A model generated the notes under the pieces. It searched no databases, was not told the DNA's origin, and saw only the letters and a program-made list of their open reading frames with translations. Made by a program: the position numbers and the translations under genes. Of a DNA stretch of 9,649 nt, positions 1 through 5,479 are shown one piece after another (position 1 is the first letter of the stretch; every line of letters starts with the position of its first letter). Origin of the DNA: an uncultured Devosia sp. Its GTDB lineage: Bacteria > Pseudomonadota > Alphaproteobacteria > Rhizobiales > Devosiaceae. The stretch spans positions 1 to 9,649 of the forward strand of contig NZ_CAMLHM010000089.1 of NCBI RefSeq assembly GCF_946479885.1. Reading direction: 5' to 3'.

Positions 1-616
1 AGCATTCGGGGTGATTGGTGGCGATCGACTGTGCAATATTCTGCAACAGTACGGTTTTACCGGTACGCGGCGGCGCAACAATCAGAGCGCGCTGGCCCTT
101 GCCGAGCGGGGCGACCAGATCGAGCAACCGGGCCGAACGATCCTTGACCGTCGGATCGGGCAGCTCCATGCGGAGGCGCTCTTCGGGGTAAAGCGGGGTG
201 AGATTGTCGAAGTTGACCTTGTGGCGAACCGCCTCGGGATCTTCGAAATTGATGGTGTTGACCTTGAGCAGCGCGAAATAGCGCTCGCCATCCTTGGGAG
301 ACCGGATCTGGCCTTCGACCGTGTCGCCGGTTCTGAGACCAAAGCGGCGAATCTGGGATGGACTGACATAGATATCGTCGGGGCCCGGAAGATAGTTCGC
401 GTCCGGGGAGCGCAGGAAACCGAAACCGTCAGGCAGGACTTCGACGACGCCTTCGCCGGTAATGTCGACTTCCTGGGCGGCCAGTTCCTTGAGGATGGCA
501 AACATCAATTCCTGTTTGCGCATGGTCGAGGCATTCTCGACCTCGTGTTCTTCAGCGAACACCAGGAGTTCGGCCGGAGATTTGGCCTTGAGCTCGCTGA
601 GCTTCATATTCTGCAT
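1..616 (-). CDS. rho: Transcription termination factor Rho, N-terminal half (partial)
   Basis: Rho is a hexameric RNA-dependent ATPase/translocase that terminates transcription of untranslated RNA. Reading the minus strand from the ATG at 616 gives an open frame of about 205 residues running off the left edge. It begins [20 protein letters not shown]. The N-terminal helical domain includes [14 protein letters not shown] (about residues 29-42). The RNA-binding cold-shock-like domain follows, with [17 protein letters not shown] (about 54-70) and [19 protein letters not shown]. The start of the ATPase domain shows the Walker A segment [16 protein letters not shown]. The family is about 420 residues, so half is missing. 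An in-frame ATG at 607 is an alternative start; neither has a strong ribosome binding site. It lies 191 bp downstream of hemJ on the same strand, so it probably has its own promoter in that gap, where an AATATAT-like stretch lies near 661-668. Identification is very firm. Confidence 0.97.
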   Translation of the reverse strand, partial: MQNMKLSELKAKSPAELLVFAEEHEVENASTMRKQELMFAILKELAAQEVDITGEGVVEVLPDGFGFLRSPDANYLPGPDDIYVSPSQIRRFGLRTGDTVEGQIRSPKDGERYFALLKVNTINFEDPEAVRHKVNFDNLTPLYPEERLRMELPDPTVKDRSARLLDLVAPLGKGQRALIVAPPRTGKTVLLQNIAQSIATNHPEC

Positions 617-755
617 GTAGCGGGAGACCCTATTGGGAAACTTTGATCGTCGTGTCGGCGATATATTTGGGAGGGGTAGGCACCGCGCAGCGACCGGGGC
701 CGGTCAGCTCTAGGATGGGATGCGTTGGCTAGGCATGTAGCGCGATCCGGCAACA

Positions 756-771
756 GTTTCAAGGATGAAAC
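756..771. repeat. Inverted repeat GTTTCA-4-TGAAAC, parS-like with stretched centre
   Basis: The arms GTTTCA (756-761) and TGAAAC (766-771) are the outer parts of the two parS half-sites, but they are separated by AGGA instead of CG. It lies 30 bp from the better parS match at 786-801. It could be a degenerate ParB site or just a small hairpin in the rho upstream region. No T-tract follows, so it is not a classical terminator. Confidence 0.35.
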
Positions 772-785
772 CACCGCAGGGCGCC

Positions 786-801
786 CGATTCACGTGAAAC
801 A
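786..801. other. parS-like ParB-binding site
   Basis: The 16 bases CGATTCACGTGAAACA match the bacterial parS consensus TGTTTCACGTGAAACA at 14 of 16 positions. They include the full central palindrome TTCACGTGAA (789-798) and a perfect right half-site. The mismatches are at the first and third positions. ParB binds parS, spreads, and segregates the origin region together with ParA and SMC; such sites are normally origin-proximal. This one lies in the hemJ-rho gap, 7 bp beyond the hemJ stop codon and about 1.5 kb from the putative oriC. The match is seen directly; its function is inferred. Confidence 0.7.
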
Positions 802-807
802 GCGCGA

Positions 808-1236
808 TCAGAATGGTTTCACGATCACGGCGATGACAATGACGATGGCGATGACGAACGGAATTTCGTTGATGGCGCGGTAGAAGGTGTGCGGCCTTGT
901 GTTCTGATCGTTCTGGAACTTGCGCAACAGCCCGCCATACCAGCCGTGAACCCCCGATAGCGCCAGCACCATCGCCGCCTTGAGCCACATCCAGCCCATG
1001 GAGAAATCGACAATGCCGAAGCCAAAGGCGAGCCAAAGGCCGAAGATCCAGGTCGCGGTCATCGCCGGGGTGATGATGCCGCGATAGAGTTTGCGCTCCA
1101 TGACCTTGAAGGTCTCGGACTTCTCCGAACCGACCGCGGATTCAGCGTGATAGACGAAGAGGCGCGGCAGATACATCATCCCCGCCATCCAGGCGATGAC
1201 CGAGATCACATGCAGCGCCTTGACCCATTCATACAT
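808..1236 (-). CDS. hemJ: Protoporphyrinogen IX oxidase HemJ
   Basis: HemJ is an inner-membrane protein that oxidises protoporphyrinogen IX to protoporphyrin IX, the penultimate step of haem synthesis, in bacteria without HemG or HemY. The 142-residue product starts MYEWVKALHVISVIAWMAG and continues YLPRLFVYH, the family signature, with histidines at 9 and 30 and an arginine at 25. Four hydrophobic segments lie at about 5-24, 52-74, 82-104 and 122-141; the third carries WLKAAMVLALSGVHGWY. The ATG at 1236 is chosen because the family starts here and a GGGGTG stretch lies about 8 nt upstream; the in-frame GTG at 1245 would add three residues. The gene begins 29 bp after the hemE stop, so the two are probably cotranscribed. 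The end of the gene overlaps a GTTTCACG half-site (816-823) that pairs with the parS-like site. Confidence 0.93.
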   Translation of the reverse strand: MYEWVKALHVISVIAWMAGMMYLPRLFVYHAESAVGSEKSETFKVMERKLYRGIITPAMTATWIFGLWLAFGFGIVDFSMGWMWLKAAMVLALSGVHGWYGGLLRKFQNDQNTRPHTFYRAINEIPFVIAIVIVIAVIVKPF

Positions 1237-1265
1237 GCCCGACACCCCGACAGTTCAACGCGGCC

Positions 1266-2291
1266 CTAGCCGTTCTTAACCCGGTCAACCAACCGCGCCA
1301 CATGCTCGATCGGGGTTTCCGGCACGATGCCGTGACCCAGATTGAAGATGTGGGGGCGGTCGGCAAAAGCGGCAATGATCGCGTCGACCCGCTCATCCAT
1401 CTGCGCCCCACCGGCCACCAGCCGCAATGGATCGAGATTACCCTGCACCGGCAGCGCCGGGGATAAGTTACGCGCGAAGGCGAGCGGCGTTGCATAGTCG
1501 AGGCCCAGCGCATTGACGCCGGTCTCTGCCGCATAGCGCGCCAGGTTGCCGGCGGCACCCCGCGGAAAGCCGATGATCGGCGCATTGGGCACACGGGCCC
1601 GCACACCGGCCACGATCCGCCTGTTGGGTTCGATGACATGGCTGGTGAAGGCCGCGTCGTCGAGATTGAGCGCCCAGCTCTCGAACAGCTGTACGACGTC
1701 GGCACCCGCCTCGAACTGCGCCACCAGATAATTGATGCTGGTTTCAACCAGGATATCGAGCAGCGCCGCAAAGGCTTCCGGATGGCGCAAGGCAAACAGC
1801 CGAGCAGCGGCTTGGTCGGGCGAACCCCTGCCGCCGATCATATAGGTCGCCACGGTCCAGGGAGAGCCACAGAAGCCGATTAGGGTCTTCTGAGGGGGCA
1901 GAGCCGCCCGCAAGCGGCGCACCGTCTCCAGCACCGGCGCCAGATGATCCAGCGGATCCTTCTTCCTCCCCAGCCCTGCAATGCTGCCGACATCAACCGG
2001 GTCCAGGACAGGACCCTCTCCGGCTTCGAAGCGCACCGACTGCCCCAGCGCGTCAGGAATGACGAGAATGTCCGAGAACAGGATGGCGGCATCGAGATCG
2101 AAGCGACGCAAGGGCTGCAGCGTGACCTCGGTGGCAAGGTCCGGCGTGTAGCACAGCTCGAGGAAGTTCTTCGCTTTGGTCCGTATCTCGCGATACTCGG
2201 GCAGATAGCGGCCGGCCTGGCGCATGATCCAGATCGGTGGCCGTTCCTGGCGTTGGCCAAGCACGGTGGCGAGGAGAGGCTTGTGGGTCAC
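1266..2291 (-). CDS. hemE: Uroporphyrinogen decarboxylase HemE
   Basis: HemE is a soluble, cofactor-free enzyme that removes four acetate carboxyls from uroporphyrinogen III to give coproporphyrinogen III. The product is 341 residues, normal for the family. Visible signatures are PPIWIMRQAGRYLPEYR (18-34; R24 and R28 contact substrate carboxylates in this family), AAILFSDILVIPDALG with D74 as the conserved catalytic aspartate, GFCGSPWTVATYMIGG, LFESWA, QGNLDP and a C-terminal FNLGHGIVPETP. The start is GTG at 2291, with GAAGGGAAG about 10 nt upstream; the N-terminus THKPLLATVLG fits the family. hemE next to the origin and transcribed away from it is the classic alphaproteobacterial arrangement. 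Its promoter probably lies inside the origin region, as for Caulobacter hemE. No hemH is seen between it and hemJ. Confidence 0.97.
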   Translation of the reverse strand: MTHKPLLATVLGQRQERPPIWIMRQAGRYLPEYREIRTKAKNFLELCYTPDLATEVTLQPLRRFDLDAAILFSDILVIPDALGQSVRFEAGEGPVLDPVDVGSIAGLGRKKDPLDHLAPVLETVRRLRAALPPQKTLIGFCGSPWTVATYMIGGRGSPDQAAARLFALRHPEAFAALLDILVETSINYLVAQFEAGADVVQLFESWALNLDDAAFTSHVIEPNRRIVAGVRARVPNAPIIGFPRGAAGNLARYAAETGVNALGLDYATPLAFARNLSPALPVQGNLDPLRLVAGGAQMDERVDAIIAAFADRPHIFNLGHGIVPETPIEHVARLVDRVKNG

Positions 2292-2340
2292 GCCTTGCTT
2301 CCCTTCGAAACCTCTAAAGAGTCTTTCTGACTTCGTATCA

Positions 2341-2368
2341 GTATTATCATGGCGGTGTTTTGAGCCAA
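2341..2368 (-). promoter_or_regulatory. Candidate hemE promoter
   Basis: On the minus strand a TTGGCT hexamer (2368-2363) is followed after 16 bp by TAATAC (2346-2341), overlapping a GATAATAC stretch. This resembles a sigma-70 -35/-10 pair and would give a leader of about 45 nt for hemE. Only the hexamers are seen; no experimental support. Confidence 0.35.
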
Positions 2369-2420
2369 TTCAGCGCCGTCCACAATCGCCGTCATGGCGG
2401 CACAACGGCGCAGGTCATGG

Positions 2421-2436
2421 TAAACAAGCCCTTAAC
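2421..2436 (+). promoter_or_regulatory. CtrA-like box 1 (imperfect)
   Basis: TAAA-N7-TTAAC, one mismatch in the first half of the TTAA-N7-TTAAC consensus of the cell-cycle regulator CtrA. It lies 6 bp from the DnaA-like box at 2443-2451. Confidence 0.45.
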
Positions 2437-2442
2437 GACGAC

Positions 2443-2451
2443 TGTGGATGA
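2443..2451 (-). promoter_or_regulatory. DnaA box (TCATCCACA)
   Basis: On the minus strand TCATCCACA differs from the E. coli consensus TTATCCACA at one base, and likewise from the Caulobacter G-box TGATCCACA at one base. It is the box closest to hemE with a good match; a weaker CCGTCCACA lies at 2376-2384. Confidence 0.6.
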
Positions 2452-2478
2452 TGCGGCACCGCGGCCACGCCGCAATGG

Positions 2479-2494
2479 TTAAGCACCTCTTAAC
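2479..2494 (+). promoter_or_regulatory. CtrA box 2 (perfect)
   Basis: TTAAGCACCTCTTAAC is an exact TTAA-N7-TTAAC. Its reverse complement also reads as an exact site (TTAA-N7-TTAAC on the other strand, using the C after the second TTAA of GGTTAA). In Caulobacter, CtrA bound at such sites in the origin represses initiation. Six bp separate it from direct repeat copy A. Confidence 0.75.
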
Positions 2495-2500
2495 AAGGCA

Positions 2501-2511
2501 CCTGCCGAGTC
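2501..2511 (+). repeat. Origin direct repeat, copy A
   Basis: CCTGCCGAGTC, identical to copy B at 2606-2616, start-to-start distance 105 bp. It ends in GAGTC, a GANTC CcrM methylation site. It lies 6 bp downstream of CtrA box 2. Confidence 0.75.
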
Positions 2512-2528
2512 AATGATTCGGATCGGCA

Positions 2529-2537
2529 TGTGCAAAA
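2529..2537 (-). promoter_or_regulatory. DnaA box (TTTTGCACA)
   Basis: The minus strand reads TTTTGCACA, fitting the relaxed DnaA consensus TT(A/T)TNCACA. It lies between the two direct repeats. Confidence 0.55.
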
Positions 2538-2569
2538 CCGCTTGGCAATATGCGGAGCCGGCATCGGGC

Positions 2570-2578
2570 TTTTCCCCA
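2570..2578 (+). promoter_or_regulatory. DnaA W-box-like site (TTTTCCCCA)
   Basis: TTTTCCCCA has one mismatch to TT(A/T)TNCACA and contains TCCCCA, the core of the weak W-boxes described for the Caulobacter origin. Opposite strand to most other boxes here. Confidence 0.4.
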
Positions 2579-2605
2579 AACCTATCCCAGCCCGGTCGCG
2601 AGGGG

Positions 2606-2616
2606 CCTGCCGAGTC
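2606..2616 (+). repeat. Origin direct repeat, copy B
   Basis: Second copy of CCTGCCGAGTC, also carrying a GAGTC methylation site. It lies 6 bp upstream of CtrA box 3, mirroring the spacing of copy A to CtrA box 2. Confidence 0.75.
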
Positions 2617-2622
2617 CAAATG

Positions 2623-2638
2623 TTAATCTTTCGGTAAC
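2623..2638 (+). promoter_or_regulatory. CtrA-like box 3 (one mismatch)
   Basis: TTAATCTTTCGGTAAC is TTAA-N7-GTAAC, one mismatch; the other strand reads TTAC-N7-TTAAC. It sits in the most AT-rich part of the origin and about 95 bp upstream of maf, so it could affect initiation, the maf operon promoter, or both. Confidence 0.6.
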
Positions 2639-2702
2639 CAAGTCGAACAAATCGGGCCGTCGGCCAAAACCATGAGTCATTGTCACAGGCTTGGCCTTGA
2701 GC

Positions 2703-2711
2703 TGGGGATGA
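2703..2711 (-). promoter_or_regulatory. DnaA W-box-like site (TCATCCCCA)
   Basis: The minus strand reads TCATCCCCA, containing the TCCCCA core, 3 bp from the stronger box at 2715-2723 and in the same orientation. Alone it would be weak. Confidence 0.35.
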
Positions 2712-2714
2712 CAG

Positions 2715-2723
2715 TGTGGAAAA
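2715..2723 (-). promoter_or_regulatory. DnaA box (TTTTCCACA)
   Basis: The minus strand reads TTTTCCACA, one base from TTATCCACA and a full match to TT(A/T)TNCACA. It lies 10 bp upstream of the preferred maf start codon, so DnaA bound here could also affect expression of the maf operon. Confidence 0.6.
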
Positions 2724-2733
2724 CATCGGTGCC

Positions 2734-3327
2734 ATGCTAATCCTCGCCTCCCAGAGCGCCACTCGCAAAACCCTGCTGCAGCAGGCGGGTATCCATTTCT
2801 CCAGCCTACCCGCCGACATCGATGAGCGAACGCTCGAGGCCTCTGTATTGGCCGGCGGCGGCGATGGTCGTGACGTTGCCCAGCGCCTGGCCGAGAGCAA
2901 GGCTGCGGCGGTCGCGGCAGCTCATCCCGGCGCCATTGTGATCGGTGCGGATCAGACGCTGAGCCTTGGCCCGGAGCTTTTGCACAAGCCGCGCGACCGG
3001 GCCGAGGCAGCGGCGCAGCTCGATCACCTGCGTGGCAAGACGCACCGTCTCAATGCCGGCGTGGCGCTGGTGCGCGACGGCATCCTGCTCTGGTCCGGTG
3101 TCGAGACGGCCGAGCTGACGTTGCGCGAATTCTCCACCGCTGAGCGCGACGAGGTGCTGGACCGCGAGGGTGATGCCATCCTCTCGTCCGTGGGTGGCTA
3201 TCGGCTCGAAGGCCCCTCTATCCGTCTGTTCGAGACCGTCACCGGCGACTATTTCACCATTCTGGGCCTGCCCTTGCTGCCCCTATTGGCCGCTTTGCGC
3301 GCCGTTGCCCCCGAGACCCTCACGTGA
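2734..3327 (+). CDS. maf: Maf family nucleoside triphosphate pyrophosphatase
   Basis: Maf proteins hydrolyse non-canonical or methylated nucleotides, or dTTP/UTP, to monophosphates plus pyrophosphate and are linked to housecleaning and division arrest. The 197-residue product shows MLILASQSATRKTLLQQAG at the N-terminus (S6, S8 and R11 of the Maf signature), ADIDER (28-32), KAAAVAAAHP, the catalytic-type GADQTL with D73, and LRGKTHRLNAG. The C-terminus GGYRLEGPSIRLFE plus GDYFTILGLPLLPLL resembles the YceF branch (7-methyl-GTP pyrophosphatase) more than YhdE; that subgroup call is tentative. The ATG at 2734 is preferred over the in-frame GTG at 2716, which would add six residues and overlap the DnaA box at 2715-2723; family members normally begin just before the LAS motif. 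First gene of a four-gene operon; its stop overlaps the aroE start (GTGA). Confidence 0.93.
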   Translation: MLILASQSATRKTLLQQAGIHFSSLPADIDERTLEASVLAGGGDGRDVAQRLAESKAAAVAAAHPGAIVIGADQTLSLGPELLHKPRDRAEAAAQLDHLRGKTHRLNAGVALVRDGILLWSGVETAELTLREFSTAERDEVLDREGDAILSSVGGYRLEGPSIRLFETVTGDYFTILGLPLLPLLAALRAVAPETLT

Positions 3328-4154
3328 CCACCAAAGCCTTCGTCATCGGCCACCCCATCAACCACTCCCGCTCGCCGTTGATCCACGGCACCTGGCTGGC
3401 CGAGCACGGCATCGACGGCAGCTATGAGGCGATCGACGTGGCGCCTGATGCCCTGCCCGGCTTCTTCGAGCGGCTGTGTTCAGGCGAATTTGCCGGCGGC
3501 AATGTCACCATCCCGCATAAGGAAGCCGTGTTTTCCCTGTGCGACGAGGTTGACCCGCTGGCCCGCAAGATCGGCGCGGTCAATACGCTGGTGGTGCGTG
3601 ACGGCAAGGTAATCGGCAGCAATACCGACTATCTCGGCTTTCTCGGCAATCTCGATGCCGCCATGCCCGGCTGGTCGGATGGACCAGACGACGCCATGGT
3701 CATCGGCGCCGGCGGTGCTGCCCGAGCGGTGCTGGTGGCTTTGCAGCGGCGCGATGGCGGCAAGGTGCATGTGCTCAACCGGACGCTGGCCAATGCGCAG
3801 GCGCTGGTCGACGAGATCGAAGGGCCGTTCGAGGCGCATGGCTTCGATTCCTTCGCCGAGCTGGCGCCGCGCACGGGTATCGTCATCAACACCACCTCGA
3901 TCGGCATGCATGGCACGCGTTTCGACTGGCTCGATCTCGACCTGCTGCCCAAGGATACGCTGGTGACCGACATCGTCTATGTGCCGTTGCTGACGCCCCT
4001 CCTGGTCGAAGCCCAGGCGCATGGGCTGCGAACGGTGGATGGGCTGGGCATGCTGCTGCACCAGGCTGTGCCGGGCTTTGAGGCCTGGTTCGGCGTGCGC
4101 CCGAACGTGACGCCGGAACTGCGGGCCCGCATCGAAGCGACGCTGGGGCACTGA
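3324..4154 (+). CDS. aroE: Shikimate dehydrogenase (NADP-dependent)
   Basis: AroE reduces 3-dehydroshikimate to shikimate with NADPH in the cytoplasmic chorismate pathway. The 276 residues match the family length. Substrate-site motifs are HPINHSRSPLIH with S15 and S17, NVTIPHKE with catalytic K66, AVNTLV with N87 and SNTDYLGF with D102. The dinucleotide-binding loop is IGAGGAARAV (127-136), followed by NRT and NTTSIGM, and the C-terminus has DGLGMLLHQAVPGFEAWFG. Translation starts at GTG 3324 overlapping the maf stop by 4 bp, so translational coupling is likely; there is no strong ribosome binding site of its own. Two bases separate its stop from the coaE ATG. Nothing odd seen. Confidence 0.96.
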   Translation: MTTKAFVIGHPINHSRSPLIHGTWLAEHGIDGSYEAIDVAPDALPGFFERLCSGEFAGGNVTIPHKEAVFSLCDEVDPLARKIGAVNTLVVRDGKVIGSNTDYLGFLGNLDAAMPGWSDGPDDAMVIGAGGAARAVLVALQRRDGGKVHVLNRTLANAQALVDEIEGPFEAHGFDSFAELAPRTGIVINTTSIGMHGTRFDWLDLDLLPKDTLVTDIVYVPLLTPLLVEAQAHGLRTVDGLGMLLHQAVPGFEAWFGVRPNVTPELRARIEATLGH

Positions 4155-4156
4155 CC

Positions 4157-4753
4157 ATGTGGCGGATCGGCATGACCGGGTCGATCGCCACGGGCAAATC
4201 CACCGTGCTCAAGGCCTTTGGCGATCTGGGCGTGCCGGTCTTTTCCGCCGACCAGGCCGTGGCCGAACTCTATGAGGGCGAAGCAGTGGCGCCGGTCGAG
4301 GCGCTTTTCCCCGGAGTTACCACTGCGGGCCATGTCGACAAAACTCTGCTGTCGCAACGACTTGCTGCCGATCCCAGCGGGTTCAAGCGGCTCGAAGCGG
4401 TGGTCCATCCCCTGGTTCGTGCCCGCATAGCGCGCTTCATGGACGACGCGGAGGCGGCAGGACACGCGCTGGCCGTGGTGGAAGTGCCCCTGCTGTTTGA
4501 AAGCGGCTATGATTACGGCTTTGACGCCGTGGGCGTGACCTGGGTCGACCCGGCCATCCAGCGCCAGCGGGCCCTCGCCCGACCTGGAATGAGCGGGGAA
4601 AAGCTCGACACCATCCTTGCCCGGCAGCTGCCACAGGACGACAAGAAGGCTCGGGCCACCTATCTCTTCGACACCGGCATGCCGATCGAGAAAACGGTGG
4701 CCATGGTCGCCGCGCTGGTCGCCAGCATCAGAGCCCAAGGGCCGACAAAATGA
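4157..4753 (+). CDS. coaE: Dephospho-CoA kinase
   Basis: CoaE phosphorylates the 3'-hydroxyl of dephospho-CoA, the last step of coenzyme A synthesis. The 198-residue product begins MWRIGMTGSIATGKST, with the P-loop at residues 8-15 (K14, S15). SADQAVAELY carries the conserved substrate-side aspartate. EAVVHPLVRARI and VVEVPLLFESGYD are typical family motifs, and VDPAIQRQRALARPGMS contributes the lid arginines. Length is normal. It starts 2 bp after aroE and its last codons overlap the dnaQ start (ATGA), so it sits inside the maf-dnaQ operon. Confidence 0.95.
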   Translation: MWRIGMTGSIATGKSTVLKAFGDLGVPVFSADQAVAELYEGEAVAPVEALFPGVTTAGHVDKTLLSQRLAADPSGFKRLEAVVHPLVRARIARFMDDAEAAGHALAVVEVPLLFESGYDYGFDAVGVTWVDPAIQRQRALARPGMSGEKLDTILARQLPQDDKKARATYLFDTGMPIEKTVAMVAALVASIRAQGPTK

Positions 4754-5478
4754 ACCGCGAGATCGTTCTCGATACCGAAACCACCGGCCTCTCGCCCGCC
4801 ATGGGCGACCGGCTGGTCGAAATCGGCTGCGTCGAGCTGATCAACCACATTCCCTCGGGCCGGCACTACCACGTCTATATCAATCCGCAGCGCTCGATGC
4901 CCGAAGAAGCATTTCGCGTGCATGGGCTGGGCGACGAATTCCTCGCCGACAAACCGCTGTTCAAGGCGGTGGCGACCGACTTCCGCGATTTTATCGGCGA
5001 CGCCACGTTGGTGATCCACAACGCGCCCTTCGACATGGGCTTCCTTAATGCCGAGCTTGAGCGCGCCGGCCAGCGCCCGCTCGCCAATCCGGTCATCGAT
5101 ACGGTGATGCTGGCGCGCGACAAGCATCCCGGCGCTCGCGTCAGCCTTGACGCGCTGTGCAAGCATTACGGCATCGACAATTCCCGCCGCACGCTGCACG
5201 GCGCGCTGCTCGACAGCGAGATCCTGGCCGAGGTCTATCTCGAGCTGATCGGCGGCAAGCAGGTCAGCCTGGCCCTGATCGCCGAAACCCGCGTTTCTGG
5301 CGCCGACGCCATTGCCACCCGCACCATTGCTGCCCGCCGTCCGGTGGCCCTGCCCTCGCGGCTTTTGGCCGACGAATTCGCCGCGCACGAAAAGCTGGTC
5401 GCCACCCTTGGTCCCGATTCGATCTGGGCCAAGTATGCCGAGCTGTCTGACGGCGGGGACAACGTCGCGGCACAATGA
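4750..5478 (+). CDS. dnaQ: DNA polymerase III epsilon subunit (3'-5' proofreading exonuclease)
   Basis: DnaQ proofreads for the replicative polymerase in the replisome. The 242-residue product has the DEDDh active site in order: Exo I VLDTETTG with D8 and E10, Exo II HNAPFDMGF with D95, and Exo III HGALLDSEILAEVY with H150 and D155. After the exonuclease domain (about 1-175) comes a linker rich in A, T and R. The C-terminus LADEFAAHEKLVATLGPDSIWAKY is a conserved-looking tail that probably contacts the polymerase alpha subunit, by analogy with E. coli epsilon. It is the last gene of the maf operon, overlapping coaE by 4 bp and followed directly by a terminator. A replisome gene inside the origin-flanking operon is the usual alphaproteobacterial arrangement. 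Confidence 0.96.
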   Translation: MNREIVLDTETTGLSPAMGDRLVEIGCVELINHIPSGRHYHVYINPQRSMPEEAFRVHGLGDEFLADKPLFKAVATDFRDFIGDATLVIHNAPFDMGFLNAELERAGQRPLANPVIDTVMLARDKHPGARVSLDALCKHYGIDNSRRTLHGALLDSEILAEVYLELIGGKQVSLALIAETRVSGADAIATRTIAARRPVALPSRLLADEFAAHEKLVATLGPDSIWAKYAELSDGGDNVAAQ

Positions 5479-5479
5479 A

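Larger units (their letters stand above)
2292..2733. other. Putative chromosomal replication origin (oriC)
   Basis: This 442 bp between divergent hemE and maf has no convincing gene. It is the position of the origin in Caulobacter (hemE side of Cori) and in rhizobia. It carries DnaA-box-like 9-mers at 2443, 2529, 2570, 2703 and 2715; CtrA-type motifs at 2421, 2479 and 2623; GANTC methylation sites at 2319, 2507, 2515, 2612 and 2674; an 11-bp direct repeat at 2501 and 2606; and a 9-bp direct repeat TCATGGCGG at 2347 and 2392. A relatively AT-rich stretch at about 2617-2652 is the best candidate for the unwinding element. No clear IHF consensus was found. Genes on both sides point outward, as expected for leading-strand transcription from an origin. 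Gene context is strong; the exact functional limits are unknown. Confidence 0.8.

Noticed and set aside
11..646. Plus-strand open frame of 211 codons at the left end
   Set aside because: Antisense to rho, whose minus-strand translation is unmistakable throughout 1-616.
692..705. GACCGG-GG-CCGGTC palindrome upstream of rho as a terminator or riboswitch
   Set aside because: The centre is too short for a stable long hairpin, no T-tract follows, and no known leader motif is recognised.
2376..2384. CCGTCCACA as a DnaA box
   Set aside because: Three mismatches to TTATCCACA; mentioned only as a possible weak site.
3320..3327. TCACGTGA palindrome at the maf-aroE junction as a second parS
   Set aside because: Only the central 8 bases of parS match; the outer half-site bases do not (8 of 16 in all), and the sequence is fixed by the maf stop and aroE GTG start.
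3480..4738. Minus-strand open frames opposite aroE and coaE (3480-4151, 3977-4738)
   Set aside because: Both are shadows of well-identified genes, without family resemblance or ribosome binding sites.
4660..5475. Minus-strand open frame of 271 codons opposite dnaQ
   Set aside because: Mirror of the dnaQ reading frame; composition is not protein-like and dnaQ has all its catalytic motifs.
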